DNA of 64,000 bases from Anaerolineae bacterium (GTDB lineage Bacteria; Chloroflexota; Anaerolineae; Aggregatilineales; J027). Shown here piece by piece: positions 7,958-17,076 of the stretch. The DNA lies in contig WBUL01000002.1 in NCBI GenBank assembly GCA_008933735.1, positions 145,937 to 209,936 of the forward strand. The letters run 5' to 3'. The position numbers and the translations under genes were made by a program. Below the pieces are notes generated by a model, which did no database searches, was not told the origin of the DNA, and was given only the letters and a program-made list of their open reading frames with translations. The number at the start of each line of letters is the position of its first letter. Position 1 is the stretch's first letter.

Positions 7958-9697
7958 CTAGCGTGCACCCTTTTGCCGTCTGAAAGCGACCCGCAAGAAG
8001 GTTTCCAGGATGATGCGAAAATCCAGATAAAAACTCATGCGGTCGATATACTTCACATCCCAGTAGAGCCAGTTGTTAAAATCTGTGTTGCCCCGGCTGT
8101 AAATCTGCCACAATCCGGTAATACCTGGTCGGACACTCAAACGCTCTGTCTGAAATAAGTTGTAACTTTCCACATCCCAACTCGTTGGGCGTGGCCCGAC
8201 CAGACTCATATCCCCCCGCAAGACGTTAAAAAGCTGTGGGATTTCATCCAGACTGGTCTTCCGCAAAATACGGCCAACTCGCGTAATGCGGGGGTCACGT
8301 TCTAGCTTGAGAGGCTCGGCCAGTTTGCCATTGTCATCCAGTTTAGCCAACCCCTGGGCGGCAAGCTCTTTGAGCATCTCTTCCGCATTCACCACCATCG
8401 TGCGGAACTTATACATTTTGAAGCGTCTTCCTCCCAGGCCTGTGCGTTTCTGGGAAAAAAAGATCGGCTGACCGTCTTCCAGATAGACGAGCAGCGCCAC
8501 CAGAACACCGAGAAATACCCCTACCGGCAAAGCCATTAAAACCAACATGATATCAATGGCACGCTTGATGCGTCTGTAGATGACTTTGGAACTGCCGCTT
8601 TGCACTGGAATTTCCTCAATCCAGCCACCGGCATCCGCGTAAGGGTCTGCGGGAAAAACATCCTCCATATTGCCAGAAATAATTTCAATCGGAGTGACGG
8701 TGCTCCTGAGCCCATCCAGCACCTTACTCCAAAAGGGCTTGTAGTACTGGCTGTCTTTGGTAATGACCAGCGTATCCCGTTTTCTATCGCTGGCACTTTT
8801 TTCAGGACGGGTAATGGGCGATTGGCCATTTCCATTGGAACCGGACGGCGGCATATCATCATGGCCGGATTTACCGTCTTTGCTGAACTGAACACGACCC
8901 TGAATCGCCATATCCATCAAATCTTCATAAATAAGCGCCTCATCAGGAAAAGTGGAGATACCAATTTTCATATCGATTCTCAGGCGCACCTTCAAACGGG
9001 TATGAATATCCTGTGCGAGATTGTTGGCTGCTTCACGATCAGCACCCGGAAGGCAAATAACCAGATTATCATTAAACCACGTGATCAGGTCGTCTCTGTA
9101 CAGCATCACTTCAACATTTTTTGCCACCTGCCCCTGGATGTAACGACGTTTGAAGGCGCTTTGCACATCAAAGGGATCGGCATAGGAGGCTTTCATTTCT
9201 TCCAGGGAAGTCAAACTCAGGTAGATAATGGCCAATTTGCTGTTATAGCGGCGGGCACGGAATAATTCGTTGTTTATCATTTCCTCGCCTTCTGCCATAC
9301 TGGTGATACGGGAGTTTTCCTTTTCTAGCACCGTATCCTCAACGGCAACTTCCATATTCAGAAAGGAAAGCGAGGTCTGCCGTGCGATAATAACTGTGAC
9401 AAAGATGACAAGGATTTCTGTTGCCGTAATGTAAAACATGGTATCGGGGTCTTGCTCATAACCAAACACCAATTTAGAGCCGATGTACAACCCCATAATC
9501 GGTAAAAAGACCTTTAAGAAATGAATCTGACTCAAGTCTGGCAGCAGCAAGATGGCCATCGTCGCAATAGCACAGACCACATAAGTCATTGAGGCAAGGT
9601 CAATATTACCAAAACCTGTAATATCAGGGCGTTCCAGGTTGAACAGGAATATCTGCCATGCAGCGAGTAAGATCATAGCAAAACGGAAACGAATCAT
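7958..9697 (-). CDS. Undecaprenyl-phosphate sugar phosphotransferase with GGDEF-like insert
   Basis: A 579-residue membrane enzyme. The C-terminal ~210 residues are a complete bacterial sugar transferase domain: membrane helix in 'KRAIDIMLVLMALPVG', 'KMYKFRTMVVNAEEML', 'RKTSLDEIPQLFNVLRGDM', 'SLVGPRPTSWDVE' and 'RPGITGLWQIYSRGN'. Such enzymes move a sugar-1-phosphate onto undecaprenyl phosphate, the first step of exopolysaccharide synthesis. The N-terminus has about four helices (~1-115). Between them (~140-280) lies a GGDEF-like fold ('ELFRARRYNSKLAIIYLSL', 'LITWFNDNLVICLPGADREA', 'KIGISTFPDEA') in which the GGDEF signature is lost, so it is probably sensory rather than a cyclase. It is the first gene of the leftward operon. 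Confidence 0.9.
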   Translation of the reverse strand: MIRFRFAMILLAAWQIFLFNLERPDITGFGNIDLASMTYVVCAIATMAILLLPDLSQIHFLKVFLPIMGLYIGSKLVFGYEQDPDTMFYITATEILVIFVTVIIARQTSLSFLNMEVAVEDTVLEKENSRITSMAEGEEMINNELFRARRYNSKLAIIYLSLTSLEEMKASYADPFDVQSAFKRRYIQGQVAKNVEVMLYRDDLITWFNDNLVICLPGADREAANNLAQDIHTRLKVRLRIDMKIGISTFPDEALIYEDLMDMAIQGRVQFSKDGKSGHDDMPPSGSNGNGQSPITRPEKSASDRKRDTLVITKDSQYYKPFWSKVLDGLRSTVTPIEIISGNMEDVFPADPYADAGGWIEEIPVQSGSSKVIYRRIKRAIDIMLVLMALPVGVFLGVLVALLVYLEDGQPIFFSQKRTGLGGRRFKMYKFRTMVVNAEEMLKELAAQGLAKLDDNGKLAEPLKLERDPRITRVGRILRKTSLDEIPQLFNVLRGDMSLVGPRPTSWDVESYNLFQTERLSVRPGITGLWQIYSRGNTDFNNWLYWDVKYIDRMSFYLDFRIILETFLRVAFRRQKGAR

Positions 9698-9946
9698 TTA
9701 AGATAACCTCCTGATAGAAACAGGCATATAACAGAGCAGCCCAAAATGACTTTTGCGCTAACCAAATAATGAATCCCCCCGACAATACTACTCGGATAAG
9801 AGGCCAGCTAATTCTATTATAAACATGATTTTGTATAACTATACGTAAATTCACGAAATTTTTACAAAGCCTAACGTTTTAGTAAATTGTTTAATGTTCG
9901 TTTAATTCTGGTTATCGCTTATAGCGTTGGAAGAAGGAGTTATACC

Positions 9947-10459
9947 ATGCCAAGAAAGCTGACTCTGCTGGCACTCGCTTTTTTTGTCATCCTTGCAGCC
10001 TGCGAAAAAGACAACACAGAACCGGACGTATCGCCGACCCTGACCCCGACAACCGTGATCGCAGTAAGTGAAGCTGAAAATATCACCCTTGACCCACAGA
10101 CCCTTGCCCCCGGTCAAGGCACCCTGATTGTGAATGTTTCTATGCCCATCGGGTACAAATTTAACAACCTTGCCCCGTTCAAAGCGCAGGTGGCGGCAAC
10201 TGGTTCCAATGTGATCGTTGATTCCGCCTGGACAAGGTATGAGCAAATTGAACCTACTATGCCGCTTCAAATTCCCCTTACGCTGAACGAGGGTGCATCC
10301 ATCCTCACCCTGGACTTAACAATTTACTGGTGTGAAGCAGTCAACGAATCGCTGTGCTTTGTGGATGAGCGTCACATTACCGTGCCGATCACCGTAGACA
10401 GAAGCGCCCGTGCTACCTTCGCCACAACAGAGGTTTCGCTCGTCCCCCCGACCTATTAG
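9947..10459 (+). CDS. Small lipoprotein of unknown function
   Basis: A 170-residue protein. The ATG at 9947 is chosen because AAGGAG lies 7 nt upstream and because it opens a lipoprotein signal: 'MPRKLTLLALAFFVILAAC' with Cys19 in a LAAC lipobox. An upstream in-frame ATG at 9887 would hide the signal peptide. After a short Thr/Pro-rich stretch ('SPTLTPTTV') the protein is beta-rich and has a Cys pair in 'TIYWCEAVNESLCFVDE', suggesting an exported immunoglobulin-like fold with one disulfide. No family is recognised. It is divergent from the sugar transferase; the 249-bp spacer probably holds both promoters. Confidence 0.75.
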   Translation: MPRKLTLLALAFFVILAACEKDNTEPDVSPTLTPTTVIAVSEAENITLDPQTLAPGQGTLIVNVSMPIGYKFNNLAPFKAQVAATGSNVIVDSAWTRYEQIEPTMPLQIPLTLNEGASILTLDLTIYWCEAVNESLCFVDERHITVPITVDRSARATFATTEVSLVPPTY

Positions 10460-10492
10460 AAAAGTTGCATCGTGAGGCAAATGGGAGTGATA

Positions 10493-10558
10493 ATGCAGAT
10501 ATTTGAGGCAGCAAAAACTAAACCTTATGATTCAACTGGACTATGCATTCCTTACTGA
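10493..10558 (+). CDS. Possible 21-codon upstream ORF overlapping the PP2C start
   Basis: An ATG at 10493 sits 5 nt after a GGGAG SD-like sequence and opens a 21-residue frame that ends with TGA inside the phosphatase gene. It is out of frame with the phosphatase, whose own ATG at 10527 lacks a clear SD. It could couple or dampen phosphatase translation. The peptide has no recognisable family and it may simply be chance. Confidence 0.25.
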   Translation: MQIFEAAKTKPYDSTGLCIPY

Positions 10559-12416
10559 TCGGGGCTTAAAACGGCAGCGCAATGAAGATCACTGTCTGGT
10601 CAGAATTCCCGATCCTGACACGCCTGAGTCGCAGTTAGGGAGTCTGTTCCTGGTCGCGGATGGGATTGGCAGTCTTGGCATGGGCGAAGTCGCCAGCCAG
10701 CTTGCCACACAGACCATTGAGGACTGGTATTACGATGGATCGAACCGAGAACAGGATGAAACCAAAAGAATCGTCTCAGCCCTAAAAATCGCAAACCAGG
10801 CTGTTTTTGATCGCTCTCGTGATTATGAACTTTCTCACATGGGAACCACCATCGCGGGTATCATTCTGACCCCGACACAGGATGCAGTCATTTTTAACGT
10901 GGGCGACAGCCGCGTATACAGGATTCGTGGTGGTTCCATCGAATTATTAAGTCGTGACCATGCAACCATGTCGCAGGACGCGGGGAAAACCAAGCTTACG
11001 GCCTTTATCGGTCAGTCCGCGCCCTTTCCACCCTTTAACCGCCGTGTGAAAACCAAAAAGGGAGATGTATTCGTCATCTGCTCGGATGGGTTATGGGGCC
11101 TGATTGAAGAAAAGAGAATTCTCAAGGTTGTTCAGCGTCATCCCGCCGAGACCGCTGCCGAGATGCTGCTGCAAATGGTGCATGAACGCGGTGCACGCGA
11201 CAACGTCACGATGGTTATCGTCCGGCTTGGTACCGACATCGGCGGGCGAAGTCTGCTGCCCCGTCTCCTGCTGGCACTCGTCCTGATCGCAGCCCTGGCA
11301 TTAGGAGCATTTTTGCTGATCCGTGAAGATGAATCACCCACTTCTGCCACTGAAAGTGGTTCGGAACAGCTCGTAGGAGAATCAGAAACCGGCAGCGTGA
11401 CACCATCCCCGGTAGCAACAAATTCAGCAATACCCTCTCCTACCGCCGATAGGAACCTGACACGCACGGCCAATGCGTTTGTGACTTCGCAGGCCGAAGC
11501 GACGATCATCGCCGGAGAAACCATGAGCGCAGAAGCAACAGCTAACGCCCAGGCAACAGCGTCCGCTGATGCTCGCGCTACTGGTCAGGCTGAGGCAACA
11601 TTAGGCGCAATTCAAGCGGCAACCGTTTTTTCCGTCCGAACCCAGACCGCCATTGCAGCAGCCACCTACCTGCCCGCTACAGAAACGCAGGCTGTTGTCG
11701 TAGCAGCTACCCTGGTAGAAGAAGTAACCGCGCAGGCTGCCACACAGCTTGCGTTTCAGATCGCCAGCCAGCCGCCAACGCCCACTCTTAATCCAACACT
11801 GGTAACCTACACGCCTACACCTGCGCCGAGTCTCACTTTCACCCCGACTGTGACCTTGACGCCGAGTCTCACCTTCACGCCCAGTATAACCTTTACCCCC
11901 TCTGCGACATTCACACCAACACTTGCACCGGAAGCAGTTCTGGAACTCGCCGAAATCGGCGTCGCGCTTGCCTCAGATACCACCCTTCATGTTATCTCGC
12001 GCAATCCCCTCCACCCTATCACACGACTGACACTGCCTTCCGCCACTCGTATCAGATTTCTGGACATACGCACAGCTAACTACGTGAAAGTGCAGGTCTT
12101 GGATGGTCCTTTTGCTGAACAGGAAGGTTGGATCGCCGAAAGCATTGTGCTGGAAGCTGCACCTGTAACAGCCTACGTAATCACCACTGTGACCGCTGGT
12201 GTGCGCTCAGGGAATGGCAGAGGGTTTCCCCTGATTACCCAGCTTGAACCCAACACACGCCTCGCAATTTTAGGAATCAGCAGTGTTCCCGAACAATGGT
12301 ATTTCATTAAACTACCCGATGGTCGGGAAGGATGGATCGCGCCGAGTGTGGTTAGGCTGGAAGGGGATACCAGCCTGATCCCGTTTATAACGCCACCACC
12401 GCCGCCGAGTCCATGA
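10527..12416 (+). CDS. Membrane PP2C-family Ser/Thr phosphatase with SH3-like domains
   Basis: A 629-residue protein. Residues ~1-235 are a PPM phosphatase with all metal motifs: 'DRGLKRQRNEDHC', 'VADGIGSLGMGE', 'NVGDSRVYRI', 'VICSDGLWGL' and 'ARDNVTMVIV'. A single membrane helix follows (~243-265), then Ala/Thr-rich and 'TFTPS'-type repeats, then two SH3-like modules (~470-625) outside the cell. It would dephosphorylate Ser/Thr proteins in the cytosol in response to an envelope signal. The ATG at 10527 fits the family start but has no good SD; a TTG at 10503 is an alternative. The partner may be the large kinase at 49.8-53.4 kb, which has the same style of outer region. Confidence 0.9.
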   Translation: MIQLDYAFLTDRGLKRQRNEDHCLVRIPDPDTPESQLGSLFLVADGIGSLGMGEVASQLATQTIEDWYYDGSNREQDETKRIVSALKIANQAVFDRSRDYELSHMGTTIAGIILTPTQDAVIFNVGDSRVYRIRGGSIELLSRDHATMSQDAGKTKLTAFIGQSAPFPPFNRRVKTKKGDVFVICSDGLWGLIEEKRILKVVQRHPAETAAEMLLQMVHERGARDNVTMVIVRLGTDIGGRSLLPRLLLALVLIAALALGAFLLIREDESPTSATESGSEQLVGESETGSVTPSPVATNSAIPSPTADRNLTRTANAFVTSQAEATIIAGETMSAEATANAQATASADARATGQAEATLGAIQAATVFSVRTQTAIAAATYLPATETQAVVVAATLVEEVTAQAATQLAFQIASQPPTPTLNPTLVTYTPTPAPSLTFTPTVTLTPSLTFTPSITFTPSATFTPTLAPEAVLELAEIGVALASDTTLHVISRNPLHPITRLTLPSATRIRFLDIRTANYVKVQVLDGPFAEQEGWIAESIVLEAAPVTAYVITTVTAGVRSGNGRGFPLITQLEPNTRLAILGISSVPEQWYFIKLPDGREGWIAPSVVRLEGDTSLIPFITPPPPPSP

Positions 12417-12419
12417 TAC

Positions 12420-12443
12420 CGGGGCGGGTCAGTGCCCGCCCCG
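12420..12443. terminator. GC-rich hairpin between convergent genes
   Basis: CGGGGCGGG, a 6-nt loop, then CCCGCCCCG: a perfect 9-bp stem in the 36-bp gap between the phosphatase stop and the convergent dihydropyrimidinase stop. There is no T-run, so it may stop transcription in both directions weakly or with a factor. Confidence 0.6.
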
Positions 12444-12452
12444 CTGCCTGAT

Positions 12453-13928
12453 CTACACGACAGGTGCGTGAGGCTTACGGTGAATGAACTGACCCTTGCC
12501 CTTCTCACCCGTCCACTGGCTGCCATCTACCACTTTTTTACCGCGTAGATAGACTTTTTCCGGCACGCCGCGCACCTTCATGCCCTCATAGACGTTATAA
12601 TCGACACGCATATGATGGGTCCTGGCGCTGATAGTATGTTCCTTATCGGGATCCCAGACCACAATATCAGCATCGGCACCTACTGCAATGGTGCCTTTCT
12701 TCGGGTACATGCCAAAGATTTTCGCCGGATTGGTACAGTGGAGTTCAACAAAACGGCTGGCACTGAAGCGTCCACCATTCACCCCGTGATGCCAGCCCAC
12801 CATCATCCGGTCTTCCAGGCCTGGCATCCCATTCGGAATTTTAGCGAAGTTGCCCTTACCCAGTTCTTTTCCTGGACGGCGGTAAGATGGATTCTGGGCT
12901 TCGTAACCGATCCAATCCATCCCTTTATGCTTTTCCTGCCATTCCTGCCAGGGACCAACCCCGCCTTCATACCAGAAGTCACAATGGTCGGTGCTAACCG
13001 CCTGAAGCGTGCCGTTCTGGAGCGCTTTCCACAATACCTCCTGGTCGTGCTTGGTGCGGATCGGCGGCGAGCAAACATATTTCGCACCCTCAAAACCCGG
13101 CGCGGCGAGATGCTCTTCGACGGTCAGAAAAAGATACTGGGTACAGGTTTCGCCCATCACCGGATAACCAAGCGCCCGACCACGTGCCATCGCTTGAATC
13201 GCGGGTTCGCAGGTCATGTGGACGACATACAGCGGGCAGCCCGTCATCCCCGCCATCACGACGGCGCGATTCGTCGCTTCGCCCTCAATTTCAGGCGGAC
13301 GTGAATTGGCGTGATATTTCGGGTCGTTTTTACCTTCTGCCAAAAGCTGTGGACGCAGCAGGGCTTCGACATCCCCGTTCTCAGCGTGTACCATCACGAT
13401 CATGCCATGTTTTGCGGCGGTTTGCATGGCACGAAACAGCGTATCGTCATCAATCATAAAAACATTTTTATACGCCATAAACAATTTCAGGCTGGTAATG
13501 CCTTCATCAAGCAGCGATGGGATTTCCGCCATCACTTCGTCGCGTAAATCCGTCACCGCCAGATGAAACCCGTAGTCAACACAGGCTTTTGTGGCTTTTT
13601 CGCGCCAGACCTTCAACCCGTCGGCAAGGCTGCCGCCAATCGGCTGAATCACAAAATCAATATGGCTGGTGGTGCCGCCAAAAGCCGCTGCAATGTGGCC
13701 GCTTTCAAAGTCATCGTTGCTGATCGTGCCGCCAAAAGGCAGGTCAAGGTGTGTATGAACATCAATTCCGCCTGGCATGAGATATTTTCCGGTGCAGTCC
13801 ACCACCTCATGCCCCCCCGCCGGAATATTCAGCCCGATGAGCATAATCACTTCGCCCTCGACCAGCACATCGGCCTTAAACATCTCACTGGCGGTAATCA
13901 CCGTACCGTTCTTAAACACTGTTCCCAT
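12453..13928 (-). CDS. hydA: Dihydropyrimidinase / hydantoinase
   Basis: A 491-residue cyclic amidohydrolase that opens the ring of 5,6-dihydropyrimidines or hydantoins. The binuclear metal site is intact: H58 and H60 in 'GIDVHTHLDLPFGG', the carboxylated Lys148 in 'SLKLFMAYKNV', H181 in 'VMVHAENGD', the His of 'YVVHMTCEP', and the Asp of 'AVSTDHCDF'. Y153 is the usual substrate-contacting Tyr. Length matches the family. It is cytosolic. An LLM-class oxidoreductase lies 48 bp upstream on the same strand, so both probably serve one catabolic pathway for reduced pyrimidines, hydantoins or related cyclic amides. Confidence 0.93.
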   Translation of the reverse strand: MGTVFKNGTVITASEMFKADVLVEGEVIMLIGLNIPAGGHEVVDCTGKYLMPGGIDVHTHLDLPFGGTISNDDFESGHIAAAFGGTTSHIDFVIQPIGGSLADGLKVWREKATKACVDYGFHLAVTDLRDEVMAEIPSLLDEGITSLKLFMAYKNVFMIDDDTLFRAMQTAAKHGMIVMVHAENGDVEALLRPQLLAEGKNDPKYHANSRPPEIEGEATNRAVVMAGMTGCPLYVVHMTCEPAIQAMARGRALGYPVMGETCTQYLFLTVEEHLAAPGFEGAKYVCSPPIRTKHDQEVLWKALQNGTLQAVSTDHCDFWYEGGVGPWQEWQEKHKGMDWIGYEAQNPSYRRPGKELGKGNFAKIPNGMPGLEDRMMVGWHHGVNGGRFSASRFVELHCTNPAKIFGMYPKKGTIAVGADADIVVWDPDKEHTISARTHHMRVDYNVYEGMKVRGVPEKVYLRGKKVVDGSQWTGEKGKGQFIHRKPHAPVV

Positions 13929-13976
13929 AAGAAATCTCCTGTTTTCAGTTCTTCATAACTCCAAAATATCCATCTG

Positions 13977-14969
13977 TTACCGGAACGCTGGAATGACATA
14001 CTTTCCGTACTGTTCAACGATATTTTCTTCGTCCCCGCACATCAAGTAAATATTAAACTGTGTCACCCCAACCGCTTTCAGCTCACCTATTTTTTCAACG
14101 TGCTTATCCAGTGGCCCCAGAATACCAAACCGGTCAATAACACTGTCAGTGATAAAATCCAGATGGTCAGCATCTTTATCAGCGTGTTCTCGGTAATCAT
14201 ACCCCTTACGACCTTCTATATACGCCAGAAAATCTGCCGGAATATTGCTCCCCGAATGATATTTTTCAACCAGATCCGCGACATGGTTGCCCACCATCGC
14301 CGGAAACCAGCGAGTCTGGGCACGGCAGAGGGCCATATCCTCGGAAATATACACTGGAGCCGCCGCGCATACCCGCAGTTTGGATACATCCCGTCCGGTT
14401 TCCTTTGCGGCTGCGTGGAACTGCTCGATAAACCACTTGCTCAGGAATGGATCGCCAAGCTGAATAATCAGTCCATCGGCATGGATGCCCGCCGTCTTCA
14501 GGGCTAACGGCCCATACGCAGCGATCCAGATAGGCATGTCGTAGTGCGACCAGGTAAGGGTGGTAGGGTAACCCAAAACGGGCGCTTCCTCACCTTTCAC
14601 CAGCTTCCGCACCACTTCTACAAATTCACCCATTTCTTTGTAAGTAACGGGTTTGCGTCCCAGCATCCGCTGTGAACTGTCGCCACGCCCGACCCCCATA
14701 TCAATCCGCCCTCCGGTCAGGCGTGCCAGCGAGGCGTGCATACTCGCGGTAACCGACCAGTCGCGCACCGCTGGGTTGGTCACGAACGGCCCAAAGCGGA
14801 CACGCTTGGTTAATTGAGAGGCGGCACCCATATAAGCATAGCAGTCCTGCCACAGCACATGTGAATCAAAAAACCACACGTAGTCAAACCCAGCAGCTTC
14901 TGCCTGTTGAATCAGGTTCAGGGTGCGTTCCGGGGACATATCCCCCTTAAATGTAATGCCAAATTCCAT
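13977..14969 (-). CDS. LLM-class flavin/F420-dependent oxidoreductase
   Basis: A 330-residue luciferase-like monooxygenase-fold enzyme. The frame is open for 88 more codons upstream, but the start is placed at 14969 because GAGGAG lies 8 nt before that ATG and the family begins with 'MEFGITFKGDMSPERTL'. Diagnostic segments are 'GFDYVWFFDSHVLWQDCYAY', 'RVRFGPFVTNPAVRDWSVTA', 'RIDMGVGRGDSSQRMLG' and 'PIWIAAYGPLALKTAG'. It resembles the CPS_4043-type subfamily, to my recollection often seen beside hydantoinases. The cofactor (F420 or FMN) is not decidable here. It is the first gene of a two-gene operon with dihydropyrimidinase. Confidence 0.87.
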   Translation of the reverse strand: MEFGITFKGDMSPERTLNLIQQAEAAGFDYVWFFDSHVLWQDCYAYMGAASQLTKRVRFGPFVTNPAVRDWSVTASMHASLARLTGGRIDMGVGRGDSSQRMLGRKPVTYKEMGEFVEVVRKLVKGEEAPVLGYPTTLTWSHYDMPIWIAAYGPLALKTAGIHADGLIIQLGDPFLSKWFIEQFHAAAKETGRDVSKLRVCAAAPVYISEDMALCRAQTRWFPAMVGNHVADLVEKYHSGSNIPADFLAYIEGRKGYDYREHADKDADHLDFITDSVIDRFGILGPLDKHVEKIGELKAVGVTQFNIYLMCGDEENIVEQYGKYVIPAFR

Positions 14970-15171
14970 CTTTTTGCTCCTCAAACAAATAATAGAGAGT
15001 AAAAATTTCAGGTCTCGGCGAATCTGCCGTACCTCCAAAAAATCGATTGTTACAGTCACAAGAAGCCAGGTTCCAATATAACACGTCTTGGCTGATTTCA
15101 CCTTAATTTTGTCCATTGCTGGCAGCCTGAGGATAATCAAGAAAGAGGTCAATGATCGAGAATGAGGTATC

Positions 15172-17076
15172 ATGCGGGCGCTGAATTTGCGAACACGCCT
15201 ATTAGCCATCCTGTTTTTGACTTTTTTGCCCATCGTCGGTTTGATTTTTCTGATTTCCTGGGAGCACCGCCTTTACGCCGAAAACGAAGCTAAAGAAGAT
15301 GTTCTGTTGTTGACCCGTGTGCTTGCCAAGGATCAGAGCCAGCAGATTGAGAGTTCCCGCCAACTCCTGATGACCCTCTCTCAGCTTCCTATCATCCAAA
15401 ACAATGACCGGGAAGCGTGCCAGCGTCTATTCGCCGGCTTGCTCGAAGCTTACGAGGGGTATACCAATATTGCACTGGTAGATGCCCAGGGCAATGTCAC
15501 ATGCAGTGCTCTCGAAGAGGCAATGTCCCTAAATTTTGCCGAGGAATCCTGGTTTCAGGAGCTGACTCGGACCCGTACTATGACTTTTGGTAATTTCAGG
15601 GTTGGGCGTGTCTCCCAAGAGCCGGTGATTCCTCTCAACTACCCGGTGTTGGATGACAGGGGAAACCTGAAAGGGGCGGTTTCCCTTGTCCTGTCCCTCA
15701 AGTGGTTCAGTGATTTTATTGGCAGCCCGGAATTGCCAGACAATGGCTATGTCACCATCTTGGATAGAGATGCGACTATCCTGGCCCGACATCCGATAAG
15801 TGAACGCTTCGCCATCGGCCAGGTATATCCCAACCAACCCGTGCTGGATGCCATTGCCAAACAAGAGGAGGGTATCCTTCATGCCACGGATGCTGGTGGC
15901 GACAATCGTCTGTACAGCTTTTTGCCCCTGCAACCTGAGAATTCGGGCACCTATATCGTCGTTAGTATTGGCGATGACGTCGCCTTTGCCGACGTCGCCA
16001 ACATTCGTGACCGGAGTCTGATTGTGCTGCTTGGAGTCATCCTGATAGCGGCGCTCATGGCCTGGACTTCCAGCCGGATGATTACTGACCCCGTTCGTAA
16101 TCTGGTGCAGGCATCACAAAATCTGGAAAAGGGGGATTTATCCGCCCGTGTGGACATCAAGAGCACTATTCCCGAAATCAGCCAGCTTGCCGCAACCTTT
16201 AATGCCATGGCAAATTCAATCGAACAGCGGGTCGAACAGCGTACTCACGAACTCCGTGAAATCAATGAAAAATTACAGGGTGAAATCCAGCTTCGCCGCC
16301 GCATTGAACAACAGCTCACCCGCAACGCCGTTCGCCTGCGGGAAAGTAATGCCGCGCTGGAGAACTTCGCCTATATTGCGTCTCATGACCTGCAAGAGCC
16401 TCTAAGAAAGGTGCAGGCCTTCGGCACACGGCTTCAGGATAAATATATCCACACCCTGGGGGAAGAGGGAGTCGATTATTTAAATCGGATGATGTCTGCC
16501 ACCAGCCGGATGCAGCAGTTGATTCGGGATTTGCTGTCCTATTCCCGTGTCACCAGTCAGGCCAAACCCTTCGCAGAAGTTGATCTGAACCTTGCCTTGC
16601 AGGAAGTACAGACCGATCTGGAAACGAAAATCGAACAGACCCATGCCACGATTGTGGTTGAGAAACTCCCCAAGCTGGAAGCCGATCCTGTGCAGATTCA
16701 CCAGTTGTTCCAGAATCTGCTCAGCAACGCCATGAAGTATCAGCATCCAGAACGCACACCGCAGATTAAAATTTACACCATTCCTACTGCCACCAGCGAC
16801 ACCACCGAAAGCGGTACAATCAACAGTTATCAAATATGCGTTGAAGATAACGGCATTGGTTTTGAGGAAAAATATGCCGAGCGCATCTTCAACTTGTTTG
16901 AACGGCTGCACGGGCGCAGCGAATACGAAGGAACCGGTATTGGGCTGGCAATCTGCCGCAAAATTGTTGAACGGCACAACGGTACGATCAGCGCAACCAG
17001 TGAACTGGGCGCAGGGTCAAAATTCTTTGTAACCCTGCCTGCCCATCAGGATGAAGGAGATAAATACGGTGGCTGA
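15172..17076 (+). CDS. Membrane sensor histidine kinase (double-Cache, HAMP, HisKA, HATPase)
   Basis: A 634-residue sensor kinase. A helix at ~10-30 and a second at ~282-302 bracket an extracytoplasmic domain of ~250 residues resembling a double-Cache sensor ('GYVTILDRDATILARHPIS'). A HAMP linker follows ('MITDPVRNLVQASQNL'), then a coiled coil and HisKA with the phospho-acceptor His405 in 'ASHDLQEPLRKVQAF'. The ATPase has 'NLLSNAMKYQHPERTP', 'VEDNGIGFEEKYAERIF' and 'EGTGIGLAICRKIVERHNG'. No response regulator is adjacent; the next two overlapping genes encode a GAF protein and a dehydrogenase. It is divergent from the oxidoreductase operon. Confidence 0.92.
   Translation: MRALNLRTRLLAILFLTFLPIVGLIFLISWEHRLYAENEAKEDVLLLTRVLAKDQSQQIESSRQLLMTLSQLPIIQNNDREACQRLFAGLLEAYEGYTNIALVDAQGNVTCSALEEAMSLNFAEESWFQELTRTRTMTFGNFRVGRVSQEPVIPLNYPVLDDRGNLKGAVSLVLSLKWFSDFIGSPELPDNGYVTILDRDATILARHPISERFAIGQVYPNQPVLDAIAKQEEGILHATDAGGDNRLYSFLPLQPENSGTYIVVSIGDDVAFADVANIRDRSLIVLLGVILIAALMAWTSSRMITDPVRNLVQASQNLEKGDLSARVDIKSTIPEISQLAATFNAMANSIEQRVEQRTHELREINEKLQGEIQLRRRIEQQLTRNAVRLRESNAALENFAYIASHDLQEPLRKVQAFGTRLQDKYIHTLGEEGVDYLNRMMSATSRMQQLIRDLLSYSRVTSQAKPFAEVDLNLALQEVQTDLETKIEQTHATIVVEKLPKLEADPVQIHQLFQNLLSNAMKYQHPERTPQIKIYTIPTATSDTTESGTINSYQICVEDNGIGFEEKYAERIFNLFERLHGRSEYEGTGIGLAICRKIVERHNGTISATSELGAGSKFFVTLPAHQDEGDKYGG

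Noticed and set aside
11800..11930. Tandem repeat as a possible CRISPR or minisatellite
   Set aside because: It is the in-frame Thr/Pro-repeat stalk of the phosphatase, with irregular units and no spacers.
12612..13304. A 230-residue plus-strand frame
   Set aside because: It is antisense to the dihydropyrimidinase core.
14970..15233. Upstream extension of the LLM oxidoreductase frame
   Set aside because: It is basic, not conserved in the family, and overlaps the histidine kinase gene; SD and homology start at 14969.
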